From: Cladosporium sp. IMV 00045
Lineage: Eukaryota > Ascomycota > Dothideomycetes > Cladosporiales > Cladosporiaceae
DNA: 64,000 bases
Assembly: GCA_001931905.2 (NCBI GenBank)
Contig: MSJI02000909.1
Coordinates: forward strand, 57,541-121,540
Direction: 5' to 3'
Both the position numbers and the translations under genes were made by a program. The notes beneath the pieces are model-generated. The model worked only from the letters and a program-made list of their open reading frames with translations. It did no database searches and was not told the origin of the DNA. Below are positions 46,228 through 57,183 of the stretch, piece by piece (the first letter of the stretch is position 1; the number at the start of each line of letters is the position of its first letter).

Positions 46228-48133
46228 ATGAGACTACTCTTCTTCTTCACGGCCTTGTTTGCTGCTTGCGTCACCGCAATCTGGCCCCTCCCATCCTCCT
46301 ACACGCACGGCGATAAAATCCTATGGATCGACCAGAGCGTCAAGATAACCTACAACGGCGCGGACCAGGTACCTTTTCACACCCCGCCACCGCCCTGGCA
46401 TGAGGAAGCAACTTACCGTGACCAGACACATTCGAGCTCCTACGGATACGGCGGCAGAGGCGGTAAACATGACGGCAAGAACCCTGGCGGTGATGGCGAC
46501 GGTGACGGTGCTTCACCATCACAACGCATTGTATCCACCGCGATAGGCCGCACCTACGATACGATCTTCCGCAAGAGCTTCGTGCCGTGGAAGTTCCACC
46601 CGAGGTTTTCGGATTTCGAACCGAATACCAGTGAGGAGAAAGTGGTCATTCAGACTATTGCTTTGCAACAGAACGGCACCGACCCAGAAGACATCCTCAA
46701 GCCCGCGACTGGCAGCGTCGACGAATCCTACGCACTCACCGTTTCTGAGAGTGGCGAAGTTACCATCACGGCAACGACGTCCATCGGTCTGGCGCACGGT
46801 TTGACGACCTTCACGCAGCTCTTCTACAAGCACAGCAAAAGCGGCGATGGAGCTTACACAAACCTCGCCCCAGTCTCCATCACAGACTCACCGGTGTTTC
46901 CCTGGCGTGGACTGAACGTTGACACCTCACGCACCTTCAAACCGATGAGCGACCTCTTCCGCACCATCGACGCCCTGGCCTACAGCAAGTTCAACCGCCT
47001 GCACTGGCACATTACCGACTCACAGGCATGGCCCCTCGAATTGCCCTCCATGCCAGAAGTGGCCGATAAAGGCGCCTACATCGAGTTCCAGAAATACTCG
47101 CCCGAGGACGTCCAAGCCGTGCAAGAGTACGGCGCCCTGCTCGGAGTGCAAGTCGTTCTCGAAATCGACCAGCCGGGCCACACAGCGTCGATCTGGTACA
47201 GCCATCCGGACCTCATCGCGGCGTACGAAATCCTGCCCAACTGGGACACTTACGCCGCCGAGCCCCCGTCCGGCACGCTCAAGCTGAACTCGACGGACGT
47301 GTACGACTTCCTGCAGACGATGTTCGACGACCTGCTGCCAAGGTTGCAGCCTCTGTCTAGCTATTTCCACTTGGGAGGGGACGAAGTGAACAAAAATTCC
47401 TATAATCTTGACGACACGGTGAGAAGCAATGACTCGGCCGTGCTACAGCCTCTGATGCAGAAGTTTATGGACCGTAATATGCGGCAGGTCACTGGCGCGG
47501 AGTTCACGCCGCTGGTCTGGGAGGAAATGGTACTGGATTGGAACCTCACTTTGCCCAAGGAAACGATCGTCCAGAGCTGGCAGAGCGCCGCCAACGTTGC
47601 CACGGTCGCGGCCAAGGGCTACCGCGTTATTGCAGGGGCATACCAAATCTCATACCTTGACTGTGGCTCCTCTGCGTGGCTTGATTTCTATCCTGGTACG
47701 TCATCAGAGCAGTACTACCCATATAACGACTACTGTTCCCCCAGGTAAGCAATATTTGGACCCTGAAGATGTCAGAAAGGACCCACTAACTAACGAGCTC
47801 TACTGTAGAAAAAGCTGGCGCCTGATATATAGCTACGATCCATTGGATGGCGTGCCGGCCAATGCCACGCACCTTGTGGTGGGTGCGGAAGCTCATATTT
47901 GGTCCGAGCAGACGGACTCCATCAACCTCGACCGCATGGTATGGCCACGCGCCTGTGCACTCGGAGAGATACTCTGGAGCGGTGCGAAGGACTCTCAAGG
48001 TCAGAACCGTAGCCAAGTGGAAGCCAGTCCAAGATTGAGTGACATGAGGGAGAGGTTGGTCGCGAGGGGCGTGATGGCCGAACCGATTCAAATGCCGTTC
48101 TGTACGATGAACAGGACGCAGTGTGCGTTGTGA
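46228..48133 (+). CDS. beta-N-acetylhexosaminidase, GH20
   Basis: Secreted exo-enzyme that removes terminal GlcNAc from chitin oligomers. Exons 46228..47744 and 47809..48133, with a 64-nt intron that has a CTAACTAAC branch region; 613 residues. It begins with a clear signal peptide (MRLLFFFTALFAACVTA) and the mature protein with IWPLPSSYTHG, as in other fungal enzymes. An insert with Gly-Asp repeats (GKNPGGDGDGDGAS) lies at about 90-115. The catalytic domain has FRTIDALAYSKFNRLHWHI-type sequence and the catalytic Asp-Glu pair D385-E386 in HLGGDEV. The intron joins YYPYNDYCSPR to KSWRLIYSYDPL. Several Asn-x-Ser/Thr sites are present. Its last segment is repeated downstream. Confidence 0.95.
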
Positions 48134-48245
48134 GTGGTAATGATCAGTTGTGAGGGAGGGAAAGACTTGGGTTGACAACAGGAAACGAGTCTTCTTGTCT
48201 CCGTGCGAGGGATTAATAGTGCGGTTTTCTTGTCTCATCACTCAG

Positions 48246-48330
48246 AGGGAGGGATTGGTCGCAAGGGGCGTCGTGGCTGAGCCGATTCAGATGCCGTTCC
48301 GTACCATGAATGGAGGGTGTGTTCTTTGAA
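48246..48330 (+). pseudogene. second copy of hexosaminidase C-terminal segment
   Basis: Reads REGLVARGVVAEPIQMPF, then ..MNGGCVL and a stop, against REALVARG-type ending REGLV/REGLVARG of the real gene, which reads REGLV with R for G, i.e. R-E-R-L-V-A-R-G-V-M-A-E-P-I-Q-M-P-F. Over the first 66 bases I count 11 differences; the frame and stop are kept. It begins directly after a CTCAG, an acceptor-like site. It lies 113 bp beyond the real stop. Either a decaying tandem copy or an alternative last exon; the latter has no in-phase donor that I can find. Confidence 0.8.
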
Positions 48331-48752
48331 TGAGGATTATGACGGCCTGTCATACATGTTCAAAGTGAGCCCATCGCGGGTATAGCTGCAGCGAGTAGAA
48401 TATGCCTCTTTACTGATAGCTCCGATAGGATCATGTTTCTCCTCAACCTTTCATGCCTCTGTACTTACATGTAGTCCGAAGCATGGCAGTAGACAGCTCC
48501 AGGCTTTGCTCAACTTGGTTTATTAGGGGGAATGTCAAGATCTCGTACGTGAAGACTTGCGCCATGGCATACTGATTATGGCCCTTCAACGTTCCATGTA
48601 GAATCGTGTAACAAATCATGTGAATGCACTCCCGCTCCTTGGTGGTTGTTTCTCGAGGCGCGCTAGCAGCGGGACTTCCCGCCACTGCGTACAGCCAAAA
48701 CAAAACCCGCTGCTCTCACTGCTTCCCTTTCCTCCCCCTCGCCACACCAAGC
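48331..48752. other. intergenic between tail copy and zinc-knuckle gene
   Basis: Short region with the leader of the zinc-knuckle gene. The frame is open upstream to 48624, but the ATG at 48753 follows a pyrimidine-rich stretch typical of a leader. Nothing else seen. Confidence 0.4.
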
Positions 48753-49856
48753 ATGTCTGAGCAAAGCAGAGGACATCGCGATAAGAGGCAGGCAGAGCCT
48801 GCTCTACCACCTGTGTCACTCGATGACACCTCCGGTAGCTCCATACGGCAGCTACAACCTTCCGCTCGATCAATGATCGAAGCGGAGCTTCCACTCAAGC
48901 GGCGTGATAAAAATCCGCCCTTGCAAGGCCATGAAGCGAGCGTACAGCTCACATCCAGGCAGCATAGGCGCATCCCATCCGAAGATGGAGAGGTGTCCGA
49001 TGTTGACCAGCCTCCCGACTCTTGTGCGACGCACAATGAGCTTGACCGAGATCCCACTGATCCGAACTCCCCCTTTTTCTCACCCCGCAACCCTTTGAGG
49101 CGTTGGGGACCTGATCCCGACCTCGCGGATTTCTATCAGGAGTCCGGTGGTGAAACACAATTGCAAGTCGCGCAAGCTCAACGCTGCGACGAGGACGAGA
49201 GCTTCACTGATAGTCAGCCAGCGCCGCTTCTGTCTTCTCAACAACAGACAGACTCGCCAGAATACCTTGAATGGAAGGCAAATGGCCGCCCGACCTGTAA
49301 GAATTGCCTTAAGGCACACCCAGGACCTTGTCGACTTTCGCAATGGGAGTCTGACTTCCTCCAACGTGACCCTGAGGGTTATGCACGATATCGGAAAAGC
49401 CTTAAGAAACCAAGGCATAGACGCAAGCCACTAGGCTACTCGCAGCGGCAAGGCGTTCGCAAGAATACTTCACGCCCGAAAGACGATGTACGTCCTCATA
49501 ACGGTCCACCAACGGCTTACGAGAGCCCATGGGCGCACGAGCAGGCTTCGAAGGCCACTAACAAGATATCGTCACGAAGCGAGTTCGACGATATTCGCCG
49601 CATGATGGATGCTAACCCAAAGATGGAGTCTTGGCGTCACATATTAACTCAGGCAGAAGAACGTTTTGCGCTCACTACCTCCAACCAAGGTACCGACATT
49701 CCTGCTGAGCGGGTAAGTAACGATTCTACGACAGCATCGCAGTCTCCAGCTGATGCCCGATGGGCGGAGGCCTCTACAACAGCCGACCCGTCAGTCGATC
49801 TGCACGGGAACGATGCGTCTGACAAAGCAGCAGGCCAACAGCCTGAGAAGCGATAA
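48753..49856 (+). CDS. orphan protein with a gag-like zinc knuckle
   Basis: Intronless, 367 residues from MSEQSRGHRDKRQ (an upstream ATG at 48624 would add 43 residues of leader-like sequence). The only domain-like part is CKNCLKAHPGPC near residue 185, fitting Cys-x2-Cys-x3-His-x-Gly-x-Cys, a zinc-knuckle form seen in retroelement Gag proteins and some nucleic-acid-binding proteins. A basic stretch follows (SLKKPRHRRKPLG). The flanks are hydrophilic, acidic before and mixed after, with a short ordered piece (FDDIRRMMDANPKMESW). It sits exactly between two extra copies of the hexosaminidase tail. Function is unknown; a domesticated transposon piece or a lineage-specific nucleic-acid binder are both possible. 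Confidence 0.7.
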   Translation: MSEQSRGHRDKRQAEPALPPVSLDDTSGSSIRQLQPSARSMIEAELPLKRRDKNPPLQGHEASVQLTSRQHRRIPSEDGEVSDVDQPPDSCATHNELDRDPTDPNSPFFSPRNPLRRWGPDPDLADFYQESGGETQLQVAQAQRCDEDESFTDSQPAPLLSSQQQTDSPEYLEWKANGRPTCKNCLKAHPGPCRLSQWESDFLQRDPEGYARYRKSLKKPRHRRKPLGYSQRQGVRKNTSRPKDDVRPHNGPPTAYESPWAHEQASKATNKISSRSEFDDIRRMMDANPKMESWRHILTQAEERFALTTSNQGTDIPAERVSNDSTTASQSPADARWAEASTTADPSVDLHGNDASDKAAGQQPEKR

Positions 49857-50129
49857 GCTTCCAAGCGTTCTTCAAGGGGAAGGAAAACCTCTTGCAAAAA
49901 ACAAACCAACCTCGACGATGATCTACACCTCTGCGCGGTGTCGAGGAGAAACTTCTTTGTGATATGAAGATGGCCAAGATAGATCACAAAATCCACGGTA
50001 GGCTAGGTAGAAGCGCTGAAGAACTGGGATCTGGCGGGGTGGGTGGGTGTGCTGCATATGAGGATATTCAGTCAGCCCGGAGCAGTGAGAAGGAGAGCAG
50101 GATGTGGAACAACTGCCTCAAATTAGCAG

Positions 50130-50290
50130 GAAGTCGGTGATGGTAGAGCCAATTCAGTTGCGATTTTCTGGACGCAGTGTTCGTTGTATATCAGGTTGTG
50201 ATGTCAAGCTTTTAGGGGTGAGTGGGCGTGAGAATTGGGAATGTGTCTGTTCTATTTGTTTGAGGGATTAATAATGTATACCTTGACTCA
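50130..50290 (+). pseudogene. third, degenerate copy of hexosaminidase tail and 3' flank
   Basis: Around 50140-50190 the DNA reads like a damaged version of the hexosaminidase end (VMVEPIQLRF against VMAEPIQMPF, then GGACGCAGTG shared with the real gene). It continues into the 3' flank: ATCAGGTTGTGA against ATCAGTTGTGA, and about 65-75 bp on GAGGGATTAATAATG against GAGGGATTAATAGTG (48209). Frame is lost. Confidence 0.62.
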
Positions 50291-51988
50291 GTCATGGCTT
50301 CAATGCGGCGATATTTGAGGTATTTTTGGAGTGGCGGCGGCGTCATGTTCGTGTCGCGTGGTCGTAGTCGTAATGAGACAGACAGACGGACAAGAGTTTT
50401 GGTTGACTCCTGGATTTCACAGCCAGCTGTGCGGAATCTTACGTAGGCCTCTTGCAACGGTCAAATTGGCGGTATGGACAAGTGACGTGATCTTGATTGC
50501 TTGGGATTCTGTCTCACAAGAGTTTACGAAGAAGCAGAAGCAGATCGCCAGCCTTCTTATACCTACCATAATTAGGCTTGCAGGATCTGTACAAAAAGGC
50601 TCCAAGTACCGCTGCGAACCGACTGCTCCGTACTGTGTTATACATCAAACCGTAGTAGATCCTGCGCCTTGAAGACCTAGAGAGCCCATGCGGTGATAAA
50701 GAAAAACCTGGGGAACGGCCAAGAAGTGGGAGGGTGTCTCGATATGAGGGAATCTCAAATGAGGAAAAGTGTCTAAAGAAAAAAACGCCTCAAAAGCCTC
50801 CCAAGTCTGGGGCCGCCTGGAGAAGGAAAAGGTAGACTCCATAGAGCGGGAGGGAAGAATCCGCTCTCCACGTATTTTGAAAAGTGACTCCCACGAAAGT
50901 ACCTTTTCTTAGCATACTTTTTCGGAAGTAAAATCGCGCAAAATGATGCTCCGCGCGGTCAGGAAATAATTGAACAAGGCCTAGATCGGAGCACGTCAGG
51001 TATCGCTAAGGAAAACTGCCAACAAGGTTGCCGATGAGAGACAGGACGAGAGGATTATTCGCGCATTGAGTTGACGAGGATAGACGAAGTATAGAGAGAA
51101 TCTCAGACACTAAGCGGGTCTGCTCAATATCCCCCAGTCATGGAGAGCAAAAGTAGGGGTAATAGCCGGAGCGTATAGACTAATGGTATACCCCAAGAGG
51201 ATGCTCCATGCGGAGGGACGGAGGCTAGGAGGAGGAAGTCGGGGCAGCGTGGGCAGGACAAACGTAAAGGTAGCGAGGACAGGTGGGCGAGTTCGATCAA
51301 TGGCGACGTCGATGTGGTAGACGTGCTGGGCCAACATGACAGAGTTGGGCGGGTGATGTGTCAAAAAGGCGGTGGTATTACGCTATGGGGCGGAGGCTTT
51401 CGAGCTCACGTGCTGGGGCAAAGAAAATCTGGAGAAGGCATTGGCTGCGAAGGCGAAGTGAGATGGCGCGATCTTCAGGTACGGCACGATTAGTGGCCGA
51501 GAGGTGGACATGGAATGGAGTTGTTTAGTCTCGGAATCTTGCCAGTTCGCCCCATGTGGCCCATTAACGCATCTTCTGGCCCGGCTAGCCCTGTGGTGAT
51601 GGTGGTGGGTGCTCCCAAGCAGTGCGTGCATAGGCCGAGGGCAGCCGGGCTTTGTTGCGTGGTTTGATGCCTGTTGACGTGAGCCCGAAGAGATATTTTG
51701 TTATACTTGCTATATATATATCCACGACAGTATGCCCGGACCTGAGACTTTTTTGCTTTGAGCGATTTAATCTGTTAAACCAAAACAACTCACTTTTCCC
51801 CTTCCTACCGCCCTCACTCTCACATTCACTCACCGACTGATACTCACTCTACCAATCACGCCTCTTATCATCCAGTCGCCTTCACGATCCCTCTCGTTTC
51901 GGTCGCCTCATCTTTTTTTGGCTGCCGTCTTGTGTCACACAGGCCGATAAGAAAAGCTCGAGCCGACGCCCATTGGTGACGATCCCAG

Positions 51989-52083
51989 GTAAGCAAGGTT
52001 TCAAATGCCCGCAGTCTCTTCCTGATTGTGGACTACTCTTCAGACAGCTTCTTCTACCACCTGCTCTGTCTTTCTTCCTACAG
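51989..52083 (+). other. possible 5' UTR intron of the GDH2 gene
   Basis: Donor GTAAGC at 51989 and acceptor CTACAG ending at 52083, with a strong pyrimidine tract (CTGCTCTGTCTTTCTTC) before it; 95 nt, just upstream of the coding start. No protein is encoded, so this rests on splice signals alone. Confidence 0.4.
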
Positions 52084-52262
52084 ACACTAATCATCCTCTC
52101 ATTTTCAAGATCTCACAATCCTCCTCGCAATACAACCGCCTATACATCACTACAGAAAGCTGTAGCCAGGTGCTCTGCTGAATAGAAAGAGCCCCGCGAA
52201 GAGCTAACCCCGCCAACGTCACCTCCGTTGCATATACAATTTCTCAGCCACAAACCGCAAAT

Positions 52263-55200
52263 ATGGCTTCACCAGTACCCAACGGCTCCGTCAATGGTGC
52301 CCCAAAGCCCGTCAACAAGCTCCTCGACACTGTCATCCGCGAGCCTGGCCGCCAACCCTCTCCCCAGCCTACCCACCTCGGCATCCCTGGCACCGCCTCT
52401 CCCACACCTCATGTCTTGCAAGAGACTGGCAGCGGCTATGTCGCTCCCAAATTCGAGGGCAAGCCCAAGCAGATGGAAGATGTCATTGCCGAGCTCGACC
52501 GCGCCGAGTTCATTCCTGAAGACTTTGTCAAGTCTGAGACCGAGTGGTTCTACAACGCTCTGGGCATCGACGACATGTACTTCAGCACCGAGAGCGTCGA
52601 GGCCATTGCCAGCCATATCCACTCTCTGTGGGCCGCAAAGGTCGCCGCCTACGCGAGAGGAGACAACCAGATGAAGGTCCAATTGGACAAGGAGGACACC
52701 GACCACGCCGTCTACATCGACACCAGTGCTGCTGGCGTTACCAATGCCTCTGGCCCGGGTTACGAGTCCAGGCTTGAGAGCAAGTACTTGGACGGCAGCA
52801 GAGGTGGCAACAGCTACCGCGTTGAGACTTTCCGCGCTCCCTCGCAAGCCGTGCAGTCCATCAGGTGTTACTTTGTCTACCAGTCGGTCTTCAAGAACAA
52901 GAACCCCGCCGCCGGCGAGACGAGAATCGAGGAGCTCGGTGACGAGCGTTTCCTCCTCAAGGCTACACAGAACACCAAGATGATCTACCAAAGCATCATG
53001 GACCAGGTCGTCTCCCGCACTGGTCCCGTCATTGACATGTACGACATTGAGGGCGTGCGCGAGAAGCGTCTGATTGTTGGTTTCAAGCAAGGTTCCGCCC
53101 AGGGCCTCTTCTCTGCCCTCAGCAGTCTCTACCACTACTACGGCCTGACTTCCTCAAGGAAGTACGTTGAGCAGTTCTCCAACGGCATCACCATCATTTC
53201 CATGTACCTTGCCCCTGCGCCCACAGCGTCTAGCAAGCACCCTCCGATCGAGGCCAGCATTCATCAGATCATGAAGGAGATCTCCCTGCTTTACTGCATT
53301 CCCCAAAACCGCTTCCAAGCTCACTTCATCTCCGGACGTCTGTCCCTCCAGGAGGCCATCTACGCTCACTGCGTGTGGATCTTCACTCAACATTTCCTCA
53401 ACAGGCTCGGCAACGAGTACAATGGTCTTGCTTCCGTTCTGGACTCCACCAATACTGTCCACGCTGAGATCCTCGCCAAGCTGAAGAAGCGTCTGCGTAA
53501 CGAGACTTTCACCGCGGACTACATCCTCGAGATCATCGACCAGTACCCCGATCTCATCCGCGCGCTCTACCTTTCTTTCGCAAACACACACTACGTTCAG
53601 ACTCGCGGCGATGCCGACAACTTCCTCCCCACGCTGTCCTACCAGCGCATGTCCGTCGACCGCGCGCTTCCTGATGCCGAACTCAAGGACTTGATTGTGC
53701 AGAACACCGTCAACGAGCACCACACCATGGTTATGTCGGCATTCCGCATCTTCAACTCTGCCGTCCTCAAAACCAACTTCTATACCCCAACCAAGGTCGC
53801 ACTCTCCTTCCGCCTGAACCCCACCTTCCTTCCTGCTGAGGAGTACGCCCAGCCTCTGTACGGCATGTTCCTGGTGATCAGCTCCGAGTTCAGAGGTTTC
53901 CACCTTCGCTTCAGAGACGTCGCTCGTGGTGGTATCCGCATTGTGAAGTCTAGAAGCCGCGAAGCTTACGCGATCAACGCTCGCTCTCTCTTTGACGAGA
54001 ACTACAACCTTGCCAACACTCAGCAGAAGAAGAACAAGGACATTCCCGAAGGTGGCAGCAAGGGTGTCGTTCTTCTCGACTACCAACACCAGGACAAGAT
54101 GACTGTCGCCTTCGAGAAGTACATCGACTCTATCATGGACTTGCTCCTCCCTCCCACTAGCCCTGGTATCAAGGACCCCATCGTTGATCTTCACGGCAAG
54201 CAGGAGATCCTCTTCATGGGTCCCGATGAGAACACCGCCGAGCTCGTCAATTGGGCTACCGCCCACGCCCGCAGCCGTGGCGCGCCTTGGTGGAAGTCCT
54301 TCTTCACGGGTAAGAACCCTAAGCTTGGTGGCATTCCTCACGACAAGTACGGCATGACCACGCTCAGTGTTCGCGAGTACGTCACGGGTATCTACCGCAA
54401 GCTCGGCCTGGACGAGACTCAGGTTCGCAAGCTGCAGACCGGTGGCCCTGACGGTGATCTCGGCTCCAACGAGATCCTGCTCGGCAAGGAGAAGTATGTC
54501 GCCATCGTTGACGGTGCCGGTGTGCTCGTGGACCCCAAGGGTATTGACCGCCAGGAGCTTCTCCGTCTCGCCTCTGAGCGCAAGATGATCAACAACTTTG
54601 ACATCTCCAGGCTCTCCGGCGAGGGCTACCGCGTGCTCGTCGAGGACAACAACCTTACTCTCCCCTCCGGCGAGGTCGTTCACAACGGCACCACTTTCCG
54701 CAACACCTTCCACCTCCGCAACCAGGAGAACTTCGACATGTTCGTCCCTTGCGGTGGTCGCCCCGAGAGCATCGACTTCTCCTCCGCCACCAAGCTCATC
54801 AGCGACGGCAAGCCCGTCATCCCCTACATCGTCGAAGGCGCCAACCTCTTCATCACGCAAGAAGCCAAGCTCCGCCTTGAGAAGGCCGGCACGATTGTCT
54901 TCAAAGACGCCTCTGCCAACAAGGGTGGCGTCACCTCCTCCTCCCTCGAAGTCCTCGCCTCCCTCTCCTTCGACGAGGCCGGCTTCATCGAGCACATGTG
55001 CGTCAAGGACGACGGCGCCGTCCCCCAGTTCTACCAGGACTACGTGCGCCAGGTCCAGGCGACGATCCAGGAGAACGCACGCCTCGAGTTCGAGACTCTC
55101 TGGCGCGAGGGCGAGGCCACCGGCGAGAGCCGCAGCATCCTCTCCGACCGCCTGTCCGTCGCCATCACCCGCATGGACGAGGAGCTGCAGGCCACCGAGC

Positions 55201-55502
55201 TGTGGGACAACGTCGAGCTGCGCAGGAGCGTCCTCAGCGACGCCCTGCCGCAGCTTCTGCTCCAGCAGATCGGTCTGGACAACATTCTTGAGAGGGTGAG
55301 TTTATGAATAGATATCTTTCTTCAGTTTCTTCATCATGCTAACCAATCATCACAGGTCCCCGAGGCCTACCTCCGCGCTATCTTCGGCTCCTTCCTCGCC
55401 AGCCGCTTCATCTACAGCATGGGCATCAGCGCCAGCCCCGTCAGCTTCTTCGCTTTCATGAACAAGCGCATGGCCAAGAGCGCGCATGCTTTGCTGGAGT
55501 AG
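52263..55502 (+). CDS. GDH2: NAD-specific glutamate dehydrogenase
   Basis: Large NAD-dependent glutamate dehydrogenase that turns glutamate into 2-oxoglutarate and ammonium for carbon use. Exons 52263..55295 and 55356..55502 (60-nt intron); 1059 residues, the normal size for the fungal enzyme of this class. Recognised blocks: FRLNPTFLPAEEY, FHLRFRDVARGGIRIVKSR, PEGGSKGVVLLDYQHQ, the nucleotide-domain LLGKEKYVAIVDGAGVLVDP, and EGANLFITQEAKLRLEKAG. Codon use is strongly C-ending in the third position, as in highly expressed genes, which leaves a 613-codon open frame on the other strand that is not a gene. Splicing replaces the read-through end VSL with VPEAYLRAIFGSF and the tail MAKSAHALLE. Confidence 0.97.
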
Positions 55503-56261
55503 AGAGAGAGAAATTGACTTGGGAGCAAAGAGAAGAGATGTGATGTTGTTTAATGACGTTACGTGTGTTGTGCGCGCATAGGAGAAAGTCCTAGAACAAG
55601 AACAACAAATCACATTTTGCATAATGCGGGAAGAAGGCGTGGCCTTCTGCCTGCTGTTGGAGTTTCATGGGAAGGAAAATCATCACTTAGGAAGGGAAAA
55701 AAGTTATTTGTTTTGCTTTGTTTTTATGTTCTATTTTGAATTTTGATCTTCTCGATCAAGTTGTTGAAGAGAAGAATCTCTTTTGAATCTTGTTTGGATT
55801 CGAGGTTGGATGGAATGCCAGAGGAGAAGTTATTAGACTTTCTCGCCTCCCATCGACGACTCTTCTCACATTCCGCAATTTGGCTCTCTTTGTGAAGAAA
55901 GTAAACAATACAGATTTCGCGGATTGGTCCATTTCTTTATCTCACGTACTCCTCATCCGCCTCTCCAAGTGTTTGCTGTCCGTCTTCTCTTATTGTCGCG
56001 GTCAACCTAGGTATTGTCGCTTGGTGAGCCTGCGCTTAAGATTGTCCTTCACAACTTCAGCTTCAGCTTCAGCTTTCCAGACACTCTCTGCTCGCCACAT
56101 GCGTCTTTTCCGACCTTGACTTTTAATGATTCAGAGTAAAACTCACCCGTTCGACTTTCATGCTCCTCAGCCGCCTTCTCCTCCTCGGCACTCAACCCGA
56201 ATATCCAAACAAAACCAACCCCCCAGCGCGAACCGCCAAACGCCAGACGACGAAGGCAACC
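55503..56261. other. intergenic
   Basis: GDH2 3' flank and leader of the SPAKK protein. A CTTCAG hexamer run lies at about 56055-56072. No gene supported. Confidence 0.5.
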
Positions 56262-57183
56262 ATGGCCAAAGTCCGCGACAACAGCGTCGGCCCTGCGCGT
56301 CGTAGCGCGAGGATCAGGGATATTGTACGCGCTCATCCTCTCATCTGCCTCTTACGTTTGCCACTGCCGCGTTTTTTTTTTTCCCTACCCACACTCGCAT
56401 TTGCGTCGACCACGCGATCAACATCGCGCTGCTTGTCGGGTTGACCAGAAAAAAGAAACATGCCTTCTAACCAAACTCGTCCTCCCTGCCTATAGGGAAA
56501 GACAACCAGCAAACCGTCCAAACCCGCCCCCTCCTCCCCGAAGAAAGCGACGAAGGCTAAGAGTCCTGGCCCCCGCACTCAGGCCGCTGGTGTGGTGAAG
56601 AAAGCTTCGCCGGCGAAGAAGAAGTCGCCTGCTAAGAAGGCCTCGCCAGCTAAGAAGGCGTCTCCGGCGAAGAAGGCATCACCAGCAAAGAAGGCGTCTC
56701 CCGCGAAGAAGGCCTCCCCAGCGAAGAAGGCCTCCCCAGCCAAATCGCCCGCCAAACCCACCGGCGACACCAAACCGGCCGCGAAGAAAGCCGCACCGAA
56801 CGCGAAGAAGGCCGCCAGTCCGAGCAAGGTGAGTGAAATGGTGGGCGAGTTCGTGGGGAAGATGTTGGCTGTCGCTGGAGGGTGGGGCGGGAGTGGGAGT
56901 GGGAGAGAGGTTAGTAGTCTTACTTTCCTCTCTCTCTCTCTCTCTTTCCTCCTTGGCTTTTCTTGTTTGGTTTGAGGTTTTGGGGGTCTGTTTCTTGGAG
57001 AATATTTTGAGCTGACTATTACTTTGAGTAGAAATCGGCTAGTCCTGTGAGGAGCGCGAGGGTGAGTTGACATTCTTTTCTTTGCTTCTTTCTTGCATGG
57101 CGACGAAGATTATGGCTGACATGGTCGAACAGAGCGTGAGTCCCCAGAAGGAGAACAGGTCGCAGAGCCCCAAGAAGAAGTAA
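56262..57183 (+). CDS. histone H1 tail-like SPAKK repeat protein
   Basis: Small, very basic nuclear-type protein of 158 residues. Exons 56262..56324, 56496..56828, 57032..57061 and 57133..57183; introns 171, 203 and 71 nt. It starts MAKVRDNSVGPARRSARIRD, then a Lys/Ser/Pro-rich body with eight tandem KKASPA-type units (about residues 57-104) resembling the SPKK minor-groove-binding motif of histone H1 tails, and ends SPQKENRSQSPKKK. There is no winged-helix globular domain, so it is not an ordinary H1. Exon 3 is only 30 nt (KSASPVRSAR), flanked by consensus splice sites and phase 0 throughout. Phosphorylation on the SP sites is likely from the motif (inference). It may act as an H1-like chromatin compactor or a DNA-binding tail. 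Confidence 0.78.
56598..56741 (+). repeat. 18-bp coding minisatellite, eight units
   Basis: Eight consecutive 18-bp units of the form AAGAAGGCNTCNCCNGCN encode the KKASPA repeats. The codon third positions vary between units while the peptide is nearly constant, so the repeats are under protein-level constraint and not a fresh slippage product. Confidence 0.9.

Larger units (their letters stand above)
49857..52262. other. 2.4-kb intergenic region, GDH2 promoter and leader
   Basis: Apart from the degenerate tail copy (50130-50290) I see no gene. A TATATATATA run at 51711-51720 and a long C/T-rich leader from about 51780 mark the promoter side of the next gene. The stretch 50300-51650 is unremarkable. 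Confidence 0.5.

Noticed and set aside
47696..47744. Alternative splice of the hexosaminidase from GTACGT near 47697 to the CCCCAG ending at 47744
   Set aside because: It would remove the well-conserved YYPYNDYCSP segment; the intron 47745-47808 with its CTAAC branch gives the family sequence.
53154..54995. 613-codon open frame on the strand opposite GDH2
   Set aside because: It mirrors the C-ending codons of the highly biased GDH2 gene, which remove stops on the other strand; its sequence is Val/Gly/Asp/Glu-rich with no domain.
56598..56741. Regular 18-bp repeats as a possible CRISPR-like or satellite array
   Set aside because: There are no spacers and the units are in frame inside a coding exon.
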